Assembly (NCBI GenBank): GCA_019915135.1
Contig: JAHLMK010000002.1
Span: 992,001-1,056,000 of the forward strand
Direction: 5' to 3'
Length of the DNA stretch: 64,000 bases
Source: Strobilurus pachycystidiatus
Taxonomy: Eukaryota; Basidiomycota; Agaricomycetes; Agaricales; Physalacriaceae
The notes under the pieces are model-generated. The model worked only from the letters and a program-made list of their open reading frames with translations. It was not told the DNA's origin and did not search any database. Both the position numbers and the translations under genes were made by a program. This document shows positions 1 through 12,541 of the stretch, in pieces. The first letter of the stretch is position 1, and each line of letters opens with the position of its first letter.

Positions 1-908
1 TGGCATACCCTCGGTCATGGAGCTGCCTGTGCGCTCGACAAGTTTGCCACCGCTGGAAACATAGCTCGTCAAGACACTGCCCGGGGGATCCGCCAGCCAT
101 ATCTGCGTCTTTCCCTTGCTCTGCTCCTGCAGGTAAGTTCCCACCCCGGCCAGCGTTCCGCCGGTGCCAGTAGCGCAGATGAACCCATCCAGCTCGCCGC
201 CCGTCTGCTCCCATATTTCGGGACCAGTAGACAGATAGTGCGCCTTCGCGTTGGCGGTGTTGTCAAACTGGTCCGTCCAGATGGCGTTGGGAATATCTTT
301 GGCAAAGTCGCGTGCGAGGTGGTTGTAGTTTTTGGGGTTATCGTACGCGACGGCGGGGACGGGGTATACTTCGGCGCCGAGCATACGGAGGAGGTCAATC
401 TTCTCTTGACTCTGGAAGACGTGTCAGTGGCTGGGAATAAGGAGGGGAATGGATTGAATGATAGACAAACCTGGGTGTCCGGCATGAAGATCACACAGCG
501 GTAGCCTTTGGCTCGACAGACATGAGCAAGTCCGATACCAGTGTTTCCGGCTGTGCCTTCTACGACTGTTCCTCCAGCCTTCAGACTGGTATGAATTGAG
601 AACCAATCCTTGAACTGGGTCGCAACACTCACAGGCCGCGATCTTCTGCGTCCCGTACGACACCCAGAGCAGCGCGATCCTTGACGCTTCCTCCTGGATT
701 CTGGAATTCGGCCTTACCGAGAATAGTACTTCCAGTTTTCTCAGATAATGTCTTGAGATATATCTGACACTCTTGTCAGACAGGGCCGGACCTGATGAGT
801 ACGGTTCGAATGTACCAGAGGCGTGTTTCCGATGGCACCAAGAAAGCCATCGACTCTGGCCGTTGCGTATGACCGGCGAAGAAGGGCTGCTCCTGCGGAC
901 GCGAACAT
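1..908 (-). CDS. Cysteine synthase-like PLP enzyme, C-terminus cut by window edge
   Basis: PLP-dependent enzyme of the cysteine synthase family, which makes cysteine from O-acetylserine (or a related activated serine) and sulfide. Exons read on the minus strand: 816-908, 633-763, 471-585 and 411 to the left edge. The family motif IGNTPL ends exon 1; [16 protein letters not shown] carries the PLP lysine (about residue 59); [12 protein letters not shown] is the substrate/PLP loop and [10 protein letters not shown] the phosphate-binding loop. I chose the ATG at 906-908 because it gives an N-terminus with RRSYATA, typical of a mitochondrial presequence, as in the fungal Mcy1-type enzymes. Introns are 52, 47 and 59 nt. 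The last part of the catalytic domain lies outside the window. Family assignment is firm; mitochondrial location is inferred. Confidence 0.92.
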
Positions 909-2145
<1,237 letters not shown>

Positions 2146-2341
2146 TGTGTAAGTCAAGTAGAGTGCGGAATGTAAAGAACGACTGAGGAGCGGGATGAGC
2201 CGCGGCGGGGACAAATGTGAGCCTGGAAGAGCAAGTTTGAGTAAGGACAACAAGGGCTGTTTGCCCCACGACTTGTTTGGCAACAGCCTTGGGCGGAACG
2301 AGCAAGAAGCCGACTTAGGGCCCTTGTCTTTACTTTTCTCT

Positions 2342-4140
2342 ATGGCCGATTCCTCGTCCCCGTCGCCCGACGCACCGCCCGCCCAGGTGCCGTCGTCGTC
2401 CCCGGCAGCTGTCGCAGAGGTCTGCGCCTTGTTCCCGACGTTCCGTACCCCATCTTAACACCATATTTGTTGCAGGCCACCGCCAACCGCGATATCAACG
2501 GAGCGACAGAGTTGAACGGCTCAGCCATCCCCCCTTCTGAAAAATCGCCATTGGACAAGGGGCAGGCTCCCTCGCCGCCGGCGCTGGACTCTGGTGACGC
2601 CGGTACTTCCTCGAGCGATGCCGAACGTGCGGCGAACGATGACAAGGCGACGGAAAAACACGAGAACGGCTCACTGTCGACCACGCTGACGGGCACAAAC
2701 CCTGCTAGCGCACCGTCGCCGCGCAAGGCGCAGCTTTCTTCCGCTTCTGAAGAGCAGCCCTCGTCGACATCGCACACAACAAAGGACAAACAACAGCCCG
2801 CAACTAAGCGTGGCGCCAAACCGTCCTTACTCTCCAGGTTCTTCCGCAAAATTGTTCCTTGTATTCCCTCCGCACCGACGTCACCGACTGCGCCTTCTGA
2901 TAAAGTCAAGAAAGACTTGCCGGTTCCATCTCCCCCTTCAAAAGAGAAACCCAGCTCGTCAGTGGTCAAAGAGCCTTCTTCCAGCGCGGCCCCGGCTCCA
3001 ATTGATACACCCTCTGACGCCAATGACACCAAGGAAGGCCCCGCTGGCAGCTTGCCTCCCCTCGACATGATGACGCCGCCACCACGCGTTGCAGACAGCG
3101 AAATCGTCCTTCCTCCAACACCCACCTCCCATCTCCTCCCTCAGGCAGAGACGGAAGGAATGACGTCTGGTGCCGTCGTACCGCCAGGTGCGACAGGCAC
3201 CATCAACAAGAGGCATTCTCATGTTCCCTCTACCAACGGCGACGGAGACGAATCAGAAGGCACGAGCTTCACGGAAGAAGAGGACGGCGAGGACATCAAC
3301 AATGTTGACGACCTCGAGGACGAAGAGGACAGATTGATAATGAATGGTGGTGCCGGGATACCTATTGGCCCCGTAAGTACCTGGCCGCGCGTTCGTCAAC
3401 GACACTTACTCAATCTCTCAGGACGGAAATCCCAAACCATTATTACCACCCTTGGTTCCGCAACACGTTGGTAAGAAATGCTTGGTCTTGGACCTTGACG
3501 AGACTCTGGTGCACTCCAGTTTCAAAGTATGTCTCTTGCTCACCCTGAGAATCTCTCTAACATTCATCAATCTGGACAGTCGATACCTCAAGCCGATTAT
3601 GTAGTCCCCGTGGAGATCGAATATCACTGGCACAACGTGTACGTGGTCAAACGACCAGGCGTCGACAACTTTCTCAAGAAGATGGGAGAGTTGTACGAAG
3701 TCGTGGTCTTCACTGCCAGTCTGAGCAAAGTGAGATCCTTTTTCAATAGTCATTTGACCGTTTCTCATGTCTTGCGCCTTTAGTACGCCGACCCCGTATT
3801 GGACAAACTCGATATTCATCAAGTCGTGAAACACAGATTGTTCCGGGAGAGTTGCTATAACCATAGAGGGAACTACGTCAAGGTATGTTGATGATCTGCC
3901 GAAATACCTCACATTATGAACGCCAAACTGCAGGACCTGTCACAACTCGGCCGCCCCATTGCAGATACCATCATCCTCGACAACTCCCCTGCGTCGTACA
4001 TCTTCCACCCCAATAACGCAGTTCCAGTCTCGTCTTGGTTCAACGACCCGCACGACACCGAGCTCACTGACCTCGTCCCCTTCCTTGCTGATTTGGCTGA
4101 TGTACCGGATGTTAGAGGCGTCTTGGACGGCGCTCGGTAG
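2342..4140 (+). CDS. NIF/FCP1-like phosphatase, Psr1/Psr2 type (copy 1)
   Basis: HAD-superfamily protein serine/threonine phosphatase with a C-terminal NLI-interacting-factor domain, like yeast Psr1/Psr2, which act at the plasma membrane in sodium and general stress responses. Exons 2342-2419, 2476-3372, 3422-3526, 3580-3729, 3784-3882, 3934-4140 give 511 aa. The catalytic [10 protein letters not shown] (DxDxT) is at about residue 349, followed by [23 protein letters not shown], and ILDNSPASY. The first 325 residues are Ser/Pro-rich and acidic with a short conserved patch ([17 protein letters not shown], about residues 140-156), which recurs in the paralogue at 13061-14628. The last four exons have exactly the same lengths as in that copy. 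Substrate is unknown. Confidence 0.9.
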
Positions 4141-4717
4141 CCCTCCTTAGTTTCCGGTCCCGTTCATTCTGCTGGTTTTCACGGTCGCGTCGGTCGTTTC
4201 ACTCATATTGTTGATTTATACCCCCGCAAGCAATTACATTTCCCTTCTTCTCGCATCGCACAGGACATTTACCGCGTCTCACACGCATGGGTGCGCGTGT
4301 GCCTCGACTCTCGCCTCCAAACTCAAACACGTTCCTTGGCTTTTAGTATATTTTACATCTCGTGGCGTGCCGTACAAAAAACATGTTCGCTCTGTGTCCC
4401 TTTATTCTATAGTGTATCGATACTTGGACCCACTCTTCACCAGCTACTTTACCTTGCTATCGCCCAGATTTTCTTTCATTCTTGCTTTTTATCACGATCT
4501 GCACGACGCTACATTTACGACGAGAATAATAATTGTTACACGGTTTCACTCTCAAGTGTGGGCACGATATATAAGTACGATTTGTTTTTGCTATATAAAC
4601 ATCAAGGACCAGATATACCCTTCTTCTCGAGGCGAGGAATTTGTACAGACAGGCAGGCCACTTCCCAACGTTCTACTAATAAGTAAGTAAGCATCACTCA
4701 AGAAACCGTCCACGGCT
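4141..4717. other. Intergenic between convergent genes
   Basis: 577 bases between the stop of the phosphatase (+) and the stop of the coiled-coil gene (-). AT-rich pyrimidine-heavy sequence with TATA-like stretches, as expected for two facing 3' UTRs. Open frames here (for example 4208-4690 +) show no family features and I do not call them. Confidence 0.5.
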
Positions 4718-6631
4718 TCAACCACTCCTCTTGCTGGACACCTCCTCGTCTTCCCATGGACTAAACGCGGGCTTGCGAATCCGAGGTAAAGACTGCAACC
4801 ACGCCGGGATCTTATCCATCGTTGAGCCGGACAGAGACTGCGCATGAACGTGGTTGGGCGACGGAGGGATGCTTCCGACATCACTGAAGCTCGGCAGTCT
4901 TTCCAGACTGGTATTGGTAGAGCCCCCCAGAGCGCGCTGGAGAACTTCTCGCTCTGCAGGCGAGGGCGCAAAGGCGCGGAGAAGCGTGTTACTGTCCGAG
5001 GTGTGGGCCGATAGGTTGTGACCGATGCCGTGGGGATTGAGCGCGTCGAAGGACATCTGCGAAGCATGTGTGGACCGCGACTTGCGGGGAACACTGAAGA
5101 TCTTGGCGTCTGGATTGAGACCCTTCTTGTTACTCTTGTCCCTGGAGAACCAGCGATGACGGGGAGCGGCTACCTTGTCTTCGTCTATATCAGAGATACC
5201 ATCCGACGGGTAGACGATAGACGGGGCGGGGACGGTGTTCCGGGGAAACAAGGACGCCCGCTGCATGTCCATGGCTGTCTCAGAGCGAAGAGGATACCGT
5301 TCACGTTCAACAGGTAACATGCGGACCTCAAAAGGATCATACTCGGTGTCACTGCCGGGTCCATGGAGCGATGTCGGAGAGGACTGCATGGCTTCATAAC
5401 GAGACATCTGTTCTTCGGATGCGTGCTGGCGGTGTGGAGGGCCGTACCCCGCTTCCTTCCGCCAATGGCGATCAAGAAACGTGTCGTTTTCGGACTGGAA
5501 GGAACGCGACAGACCCTCATTGTCGAGGGCCAGAGATGACATGAGACCAGACGGAATCAATGAAGAAGTCGTTGGCGAGAGAGCGGTCGACGATGGCTGA
5601 TCCAAATCCGCAAAGGGCGCGAAAGTGGTTGACACGGTCTGGCTGAGCTGCAAACCGTTCTCTCGGGTGTAACCTTGACCTGTCACTGGCAAAGAAGTGA
5701 CGTCCGCATGACGGGTGACCTGTTCTGGAAGAAGTGGCGAGGGTGTGTCTGATGGCGCTCTTTCCCCTGCAGATGACGGGAACATGTCTGCAGGATCGAG
5801 GTTGGACTCCGACGGGGAATGCGACGGATCGTATGATGCGCCAGAAGAAGCGGTCCATGGTGTCGTGGTGTCAACTGAGGCAAATGATAGCGGACTCTGG
5901 TGCAGGGTTTGCATGCGCTCCCGAATGACGTTCAACCTTTCCTTCTGCGCGTTCAGCTTCTCCTCCAGATCACGAGTTCGAAGGTTCATCGCGGTTACGG
6001 CGTCCTCGGCGGTGTTAATCTCGCAGCGCCTCTGCTCCAAAGCGACCCTTATGTCCTGCTCCGCCTGAGATTCAACAGCAGAAATCTGTGAGATGGAGGC
6101 TTCGTCGTCATGGACACGTTTGCGTAGACGCGCAATTTCCGAGTCCGTTCGGTCGATTCGATGCTGAGTGTCCTGACGAGTAGAAATAGCAGCCTTGAGT
6201 CTCTTTTCAGAATCGCGCTTAGAACTCTCTGCCTGGCGCTTCGCGTCATCGAGGGTTTTGGTCCGGGTTTTGAGTTCGTTTCGCACGCCGTCTTCCTGCC
6301 GTTTGCGCTCCCGACAGGATTCTAGCTCTTGTTGTAGAACGGCGTGCGACTGTGATGCACCAAGGCGACAATCGTTGAGCTGGGTGTGTAGTTCCACGAT
6401 AGACGCCTTGGACGAGGAAACCTGCCGGAGTAGCTCGGCGACGAGCGGCGATTGGTCAAACGTTGCGAGAGAAATTCCTTGCGGCCCTGGGCTCAGTGAC
6501 TCAGAATACACGCTCTTGGATTGAGGGAGCATCAAAGGCGGTGCGACCATGGCATGTTCTCGCGTGGTGTGCAGAGGGAGGGAAACCGATTTGGGCAGTG
6601 GCGGAGGGGACGAGCTGCGTGTGGTAGTCAA
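4718..6631 (-). CDS. Hypothetical coiled-coil protein
   Basis: Single-exon gene of 637 aa. I do not recognise a family. Residues 1-60 are Ser/Pro-rich and basic; residues about 70-260 are rich in Glu, Arg, Lys and Gln with the heptad look of a long coiled coil (segments such as QQELESCRERKRQED and RDLEEKLNAQKERLNVIRE); the remaining C-terminal part is Ser/Pro/Thr-rich low-complexity sequence, probably disordered. There is no signal peptide or membrane segment. A structural or scaffold role is possible from the coiled coil, but that is only inference. The neighbouring gene at 6742 is in the same orientation, 110 bases upstream. Confidence 0.75.
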   Translation of the reverse strand: MTTTRSSSPPPLPKSVSLPLHTTREHAMVAPPLMLPQSKSVYSESLSPGPQGISLATFDQSPLVAELLRQVSSSKASIVELHTQLNDCRLGASQSHAVLQQELESCRERKRQEDGVRNELKTRTKTLDDAKRQAESSKRDSEKRLKAAISTRQDTQHRIDRTDSEIARLRKRVHDDEASISQISAVESQAEQDIRVALEQRRCEINTAEDAVTAMNLRTRDLEEKLNAQKERLNVIRERMQTLHQSPLSFASVDTTTPWTASSGASYDPSHSPSESNLDPADMFPSSAGERAPSDTPSPLLPEQVTRHADVTSLPVTGQGYTRENGLQLSQTVSTTFAPFADLDQPSSTALSPTTSSLIPSGLMSSLALDNEGLSRSFQSENDTFLDRHWRKEAGYGPPHRQHASEEQMSRYEAMQSSPTSLHGPGSDTEYDPFEVRMLPVERERYPLRSETAMDMQRASLFPRNTVPAPSIVYPSDGISDIDEDKVAAPRHRWFSRDKSNKKGLNPDAKIFSVPRKSRSTHASQMSFDALNPHGIGHNLSAHTSDSNTLLRAFAPSPAEREVLQRALGGSTNTSLERLPSFSDVGSIPPSPNHVHAQSLSGSTMDKIPAWLQSLPRIRKPAFSPWEDEEVSSKRSG

Positions 6632-6741
6632 TCCGGGGCGCTGAGTCGATTTCTCGCGATTTCTAAGCTTCGGGGGAGATCCACGGGAAAGGAGATGAGG
6701 CGGCAGATTCTTGGTCGAGAAGGGAAGACCTGGAAGAGCTG

Positions 6742-7779
6742 CTACAATGAGATGTAGTTGAATGCGACGCCACAGAACATACCGGAATACTCATTATGTC
6801 TCTCCGTCGTCTTCATGCCTAGTATTCCCGAACTCCAGCTCTCTTCATCGTTTGCACGAGAGAAGACATCCTGATACCAAGACTCAAGTACACCACCTCG
6901 CCACCAGCGCCCAAAAACCCCAATGTACCACGAATCACAGATGACGGACGCGTTCTCAATAGATTTGACTGCGCCACGTTCTGACTTGGTGACCGGAATA
7001 ATCGCAGCGATGGTCACAATGCCGAAGCTGTGGAAGACATGTTTAGGGGTGCGAAGGGAGACCGAGGCGCGGTTGGCGAAATGAAAAGGGGACCGATTAT
7101 CAAAAGGGAGTGTGTGCGCATTGGTTATGACATTGCGTCGAACGAAAGGCCGTTGAGTGTTGTTCGTTTCGTGGTCGTGGTCGTCGATGTTGTCATCGAG
7201 ACGACTGAGGTGCTGGCGAAAGGATTGCTCCGTCAAGAACGTCCGAAAGGAATTCTCTGACGGGTTGGTAAGGTAGGCTGAAAAGGAATGCACAAATTAA
7301 TATCGGAGGATCCATGGAGGAGCGGAAGGCAATAAGAGGCACTAACCCAAAACAAGGAAAACGATGCAAAAGACGATAAGCCAGAACATCGACCTGATGT
7401 CGCCCTTGCCCCAGACAGTGCCGACCACATCCGCAAAAGGATTGCGAAGGGACATGAGCCCCAAGCCGCCGAAGGAGATGCTCATGAGCAGAAACAAAGA
7501 GTCCCGGCGAAGGGATCTTGGCAGAAGATCGACTGGGCCAGTGGTGGCAAGTGGGCTCACAGAGTGAGGTTGAGTGGACAGGGTTGTGGATGGGCCGCAG
7601 ACGAGCGACCCGGTGAGCGCAGGAAGGCGGTGGCGACGCGAATGGCGGCGACGGCGTCGGCAACGACGACGACAGCGGTGAGGGCAGGCGACGGGGAGGC
7701 GCAGAATCTGATCTTGACGAAAGCCAAGAGCCGACGGACGCCAAAAAGAAAAGAGGACGGAAGAGGCAGAGCGCTCCAC
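6742..7779 (-). CDS. Conserved-looking fungal membrane protein, unknown function
   Basis: Two exons, 7347-7779 and 6742-7277, joined across a 69-nt intron, give 322 aa. An Arg-rich N-terminal third (a run of RRRCRRRRRHSRRH) could be a mitochondrial targeting region. It is followed by two hydrophobic segments, LFLLMSISFGGLGLMSL (about residues 95-112) and MFWLIVFCIVFLVLG (about 130-144), the second lying just before the intron. After the junction the sequence AYLTNPSENSFRTFLTEQ opens a soluble part; a further hydrophobic patch, FGIVTIAAIIPV, lies near residue 230. I do not know the family. The start codon is the ATG in frame with the membrane segments; an overlapping frame starting at 7825 is rejected. 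Confidence 0.65.
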
Positions 7780-8138
7780 GTGAGTCAGGCTGACTAACCC
7801 GGCTTCTTAATTTGATGGTTTCCACCCGGGGAAATTGGATGATTCAACTCAGGTAAGGATCCGCAAGCGATGTAAGGCCACCGGTTGCCCGTCCGAGTTA
7901 CAGAGTACACAGGTATGAATAGCATATCAGTTACACTGCCTACAGGTCAGCAAAACACATCCCATCCTCCATCGCGAAATGTCGAGTTGGCCCGCCCACA
8001 CTCCGAAATTTGACATCCGAGTCTTCTATCAACCATCTCGGCCCGTGCGTGGCTCCATTCGTACGTTTACGCATCTGCCTTGATCCACGCCTTCACAAGT
8101 CGTGTTCCATGTCTCTCGAGACAAATGAAAACACACAA
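7780..8138. other. Intergenic
   Basis: 359 bases upstream of the membrane-protein gene and downstream of the TPP1-like gene, both on the minus strand. No coding exon or RNA gene seen. Confidence 0.5.
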
Positions 8139-11100
8139 CTACTCCTCCCTGCCTTGCCGTGATTCCTTCGCCCGCGTCCTACCAAATGTCAAAAGCCCGG
8201 CGTACACCGTCTTCCAATCCACTATCCGGTATAGCTCCAGACTGGGCGCTGACTCGACAGCGTCTCTATTCAACTTGGAGGACTCGACCTGAGACGACTC
8301 CACTTTACGTTCGATCGCCTCAAGCCGGTCTCCTTCTGATAGACGTTTCGTCTTTCCGCCACCCATCTGATTATCTGCAAGTGGTACAGATGAACCTTGA
8401 CTGGATAGTATTACGGTCTCCTTCCTGGCCGGCAAAGTACTCCCGCATGGATTCTCGCGTCGTGAACCCGAGGTTTCATCGATGGTAGGAGCCGAACCCC
8501 GCATGAAACTAGGTTTTTCCCATGCGTGGTGATTGTGTTCACCAGCTTCTCCTTGATCGACGACGTGATTGGCATCTCGAGGACGCGGCGGGGGGAGAAC
8601 GTATGTAGACTTGGTCTTGTCGACGCGTTTCTGGGAAGGAGAGCTGCCGAAAAGATCATCTTCAATCTGTCGATCGTCGTCTGCTAATGGTCTGGGTTGC
8701 GAAGCCTTCTTTCCATCTTCGTCAGCGTCATCTGTCGTATCGTCCATCTGAATATCACTGTCAGGTTCTTTCTCCATCTCGATAAGTTCCTCTCCCATCT
8801 CGATGTCAGATGGTTCGCCAGCGGACCGCTCGTTCTCGTACTCAACCCCATCTCGCTGTGTGTTGGGTGGATTGGCCGTCATCGAGTCCCCCTCTGCCGC
8901 CGCCACGTCCGAGGTCGTGGCGCCAGACTCTGACAGAGATGAATCACTGTCACTGTTAGCAGAAAATAGCGAGTGATGGTCGTCCGCGTTTTCTTCGCTC
9001 TCCTCGTTCTCATCATCGTCCTCTTCATCATCATCCTCGTCCTCGTCATCATCTGTCACTGTTCCCTGACGCTGTGATGCAGTTTTAACAGCGTATAATG
9101 CTGCGGGCTGGGACTGAGACGCAGGCTGTGAGAGTTGGGAATGGTCCAGGGAGAGCTGAGAGAACAGTGAATCATGTTTGGATGGAGAGTTCGACTTGTA
9201 TCTTGCGTCCGGACTCTTCTGAGTCAAAGGTGACGATACAGCCTTCGATGGAGAGGAACGTCCAGGACGCGGAGAGCCGCGGAGACCTGACGCTCCAGGG
9301 ACTTGAGAACTGCGATGTACGTCTCCGTACTGCGTGGACTGGGGAAGCTGTGAGAACCGAGGGGGCTGAGAGGGGAATGCAGACAGCTGAGATGCCGGCT
9401 GCTGCGATTGTGATGCGATGCCAGACGTATCAGAGTTAGGAACCAGGATCTGTGGCGTACAATCCAGTTGGCTTGAGGAAAGGAGCTTGGCCACTCTGGG
9501 TGCTGGCACCTTCCTCGCAATTTTCCGCCGTGGACCAGGTGAACGCGCCAAGGATGGGCTGCTATGGACAGGCGAGTGTTTTGCCGACAGAGAGGATGCC
9601 CGCTTCTGCGAGACTGGGCTCGGCGAAGAAGCTGCTTCATGCGGATGTAGAGCAGGGCTCGCGAAGCGAACGCTCTGTGTCGGCGGGTCTCGCTGTGAGA
9701 GAATTTCTGGTGTGTCGTTTGAAGTTCCAGGACGAGCGGGCGAACTTAACGAATGCGCTACTTCGGCCTCGGAGTCATCGTGGCCATCAGAAATAGAACC
9801 TGTTGGTGAAGGCTCTCGGGACTCTTCGTGACCAGCAGGGGTATCTATCGACTCTTGAGAGTTTTCTGCGTCACTTGAGCTCGAGCTCGAGCTCGAGGAA
9901 GTTGATGCCGACCTGCGGCCTGCGACCACCTTCCGGATACTTCTTGGGCTGCGAGGACTAGGCGACCATTCCGTGAGTGGCTCAGACTTTGCTGGAGAAG
10001 GCTCGGGCTCGGACATCGCCGAAGAGGATTCTGGAGAGTCTGAATCGTCGTCCTGCGCTTTCGGTGACCAAAGTTCGTTGTTGTACATTGAGGAACCGCC
10101 ATCGTCCTGGGGCACTGCATCTAGCTCAGAGTCCTCAACAGCTTCATTGGGGTGTCAGTAAGAGCTTTTATCAATTAAACCGAATTCACCTGCCGCTTGC
10201 AAGACTTTGGGGCTCTGGTGTGGGGTTTCATCATCCGCTACGCAACATTAGAAATCGAACATATAATAAAGATCGACTGCTTACAGAGGCTAGGCGTCGC
10301 CTGCGCTCTCAGCCAGTCAGCCCTTCGCACTGTCTTTGAACGTATTAAGAACCAGAGACAAGTGAACAGCAAGAGTCAAACCTTCCAAAAAGGATCATTT
10401 GCAGGAGCGAGATGTTTGTCCTTACTTGGAGAATATCTTGGAGATGGTAGTTCTTCAAACCGTTTTCTCATGGCCTGTACTTCGGGTCGAGGCGCCTTTT
10501 CAAGATGAACATTTCTATGTCAACGTCAATGAGAAGCATACAATACGCAAGAGTGGTCCACGTACCCGCCACCGCCATCGCGGCGAAGACCTTCAACATA
10601 CTTCTTTATGTGACGGTCCTTGAGAACATCGGTGGGGCTCCCAATGACACCGGTGGTATCTTGCCCTTTGGGTATCACGAATTGGGTGCATAGGATGACA
10701 AGGTAGGATTCGTCTGTCACCCCAAGCACCTTGCCTATGGGAATGCGGGTAAAAGTGAGACGCGCTTCCTGTAGGGTCACAAGAGCTGTAGAGAGTTCTG
10801 TGATATCTTTGCCAGTGTTGTTCCTGTTGACGATATGAGGTTCAGGAAAGGTCGACGCGTCGAGTTATGTACTTCTTTCGGAACGACGCGATAGCCTCCT
10901 TAGTGAACGATACTGGCATCGAGAACTTGGAGTCAGAGACTGTCGCCCATAGAACCGAGTCTGGCTCCTTCCTTGATTTGAGGTTGAGGAACTGAGAACG
11001 CGTTGGTTGAGAAAGAACATGTGATGGCCAGGCGAAGACGCGACGTACGTTGACGAGTTGGACTTTGCTATTCTGGATGCCTTTCGCCTTGGAATAATTG

Positions 11101-11165
11101 GAGCCATGCTTTTGGGACACGTTATGCAAGTAGTCTTTGATCCATGGTTGTATGGGTGGCGCCAT
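8139..11165 (-). CDS. Candidate TPP1/Tpz1-like telomere shelterin subunit (OB fold plus acidic tail)
   Basis: Six exons, 10873-11165, 10566-10823, 10382-10514, 10285-10333, 10190-10237 and 8139-10141, join in phase to a 927-aa protein; the two large open frames that look separate are one gene linked by two tiny exons (48-49 nt). The N-terminal ~215 residues resemble the TPP1/Tpz1/Est3 OB fold: PWIKDYL at the start (compare the PWIREL motif of TPP1), a strand VLWATVSDSKFSMPVSFTK like the TPP1 'SDGTHSVRCLVT' strand, a later strand SYLVILCTQFVIP, then DVLKDRHIKKYVEGL in the place of the TPP1 linker helix. The rest is Ser/Pro/Gln-rich with a strongly acidic block at about residues 620-660 (genomic 8985-9060). 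In this family the OB fold recruits telomerase and the tail binds Pot1 and TIN2/Poz1. Exon structure is well supported; family assignment is motif recognition by eye. Confidence 0.68.
8985..9060 (-). repeat. Acidic low-complexity tract in the TPP1-like gene
   Basis: A GAT/GAA-type repeat (read as tcatcc/ctcgtc on the plus strand) that encodes an almost unbroken run of Asp and Glu. It lies within the last exon of the candidate shelterin gene. Confidence 0.8.
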
Positions 11166-11741
11166 GGAGCACAGTGCTGGTCGCGATGGTCAGAGTGAGA
11201 GGCAGGGGTGTACAGTCACCGAGATAGCGTCAGCGTTTATAATTTCGTTCTCAGCACGAAGTTGCTGGCTCGGTCTGCGACTCCGAGACCGTGAATCGCC
11301 GGAGAATGCTTCAATGCGGCGGCGGATGGGGCGGGCGTGTCCTTCGTAGTTTTGAGAATGAGAAAGCCGTAAATCCTCAGAGCAGGACAAGTTCTGCTCG
11401 TTCACAGACCTTGTCTCTGTCTGATGAGCAGTCCACTCGGTAGCCTCTAGTCTGCTCGGGAGCCATGCGACTATGACATGACTGGCACCTAGCGGAGGCA
11501 GACATGCTCATGGTGCTCAACGGCGCACAGACCTCCACCTCCATGGGACTCTGAGCCTTTGTCATCCGACTGTGAAGACATCGGGTTACATAACTGCTTA
11601 GGAGATCATTTTGGTTTTATCCTGACCCACCACGACGACACCCAGCCCAACAAGACGAGGACGCACGATGACAAAAGGTGTGGTTGACTCTATGGCGGGA
11701 CGGACGACATATCATGGAGGCTAGGAAACAAAACTCGTATG
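11166..11741. other. Intergenic
   Basis: 576 bases between the TPP1-like start and the bZIP stop, both minus-strand genes. Short open frames on both strands (about 60-100 codons) have no conserved composition. I found no tRNA or snRNA signature. Confidence 0.5.
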
Positions 11742-12315
11742 TTACATGCCGCCCTCATTGCGGCTCTCTTTCTGCTGCTCCTCTGTGTTTTCAGAATCCT
11801 TCTGGTGCTCCTCCCCTTGTGATACCATAACCTGGCCCTGCTGGCCTTGCGCCTGTGCCATCTGCGCCTGTGCCAGTGCCGCCCTCAGTGCAGTATTCTC
11901 TACCCTCAACTGGTCCACCAATGCTCGACATTCCTCCCAACGACGATTCGCCTCATCAGCAGAAGCAAGTGCGGCATCCAACAGCTGGGAACGAGACTCG
12001 AGCGCTTTCACATGTCTACGAAGGGCGTTAGTGCTTGGCTACTCGAACTGGAGACTGGGACGCACTGGTCACGTCGCTCTCGGAATGCCCGCTGAGCCTT
12101 CCGGTTCTGTTCCGCACGCTTGCTGTTACTGAGAGGTCGGGATGACGACGGCGAACCGGCAGACATATTCGGATCCTGCGGGGCATTTGGTGGAGGCTGC
12201 ATGCCGCCTGGTGAGTAATCGTACTGGTAGGCGGGCATGGCGCCTGGTGCCGCCAATGGGTGCATCATGGAGTGGGGAGGCGGGAGGACGTGCTGTAGCT
12301 GCTGCGGCTGCGGTG

Positions 12316-12346
<31 letters not shown>

Positions 12347-12541
12347 CTGCTGCTGATGTTGCTGTGTCTGGGGAGGAGGAGGCGGCTGAGGTGCTGGTTC
12401 TGCCGGTGGGGTCTTTCGCTTCCGAGGATTGCGGGCCGCCTGGTTCATCGGTGCTGCAGGATCACGGAGGGCCTGTGGCGAAGCCGTCTGCGCCTGTGGT
12501 TGCTGTTGTACATTGAGATTCTGGTGCTGGAAATTGAGCAT
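11742..12541 (-). CDS. bZIP transcription factor with polyglutamine tract
   Basis: Two exons, 12066-12541 and 11742-12015, with a 50-nt intron inside the basic region, give 249 aa. Residues about 1-135 are Gln/Pro-rich, with a polyQ run of 13 or more and a proline-rich patch, as in activation domains. The basic region reads SKRAEQNRKAQRAFRERRDQ and continues across the intron into HVKALESRSQLL and a leucine zipper (LVDQLRVENTALRAAL). The NxxAQxxFRxR pattern is of the Yap/AP-1-like class of fungal bZIPs, many of which respond to stress, though target genes cannot be told here. It is divergent from the second Psr-type phosphatase, with a shared 519-bp upstream region containing three CACGTG sites. 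Confidence 0.88.
12316..12357 (-). repeat. CAG/CAA microsatellite coding polyglutamine
   Basis: Near-perfect trinucleotide run (ctg/ttg on the plus strand) encoding the polyQ tract of the bZIP protein; likely length-variable between strains. Confidence 0.85.

Noticed and set aside
2340..3125. 261-aa minus-strand open frame
   Set aside because: Antisense shadow of the low-complexity N-terminal half of the phosphatase.
10526..10780. Separate small gene upstream of the acidic protein
   Set aside because: It is exon 2 of the TPP1-like gene; in-phase introns link it to both sides.
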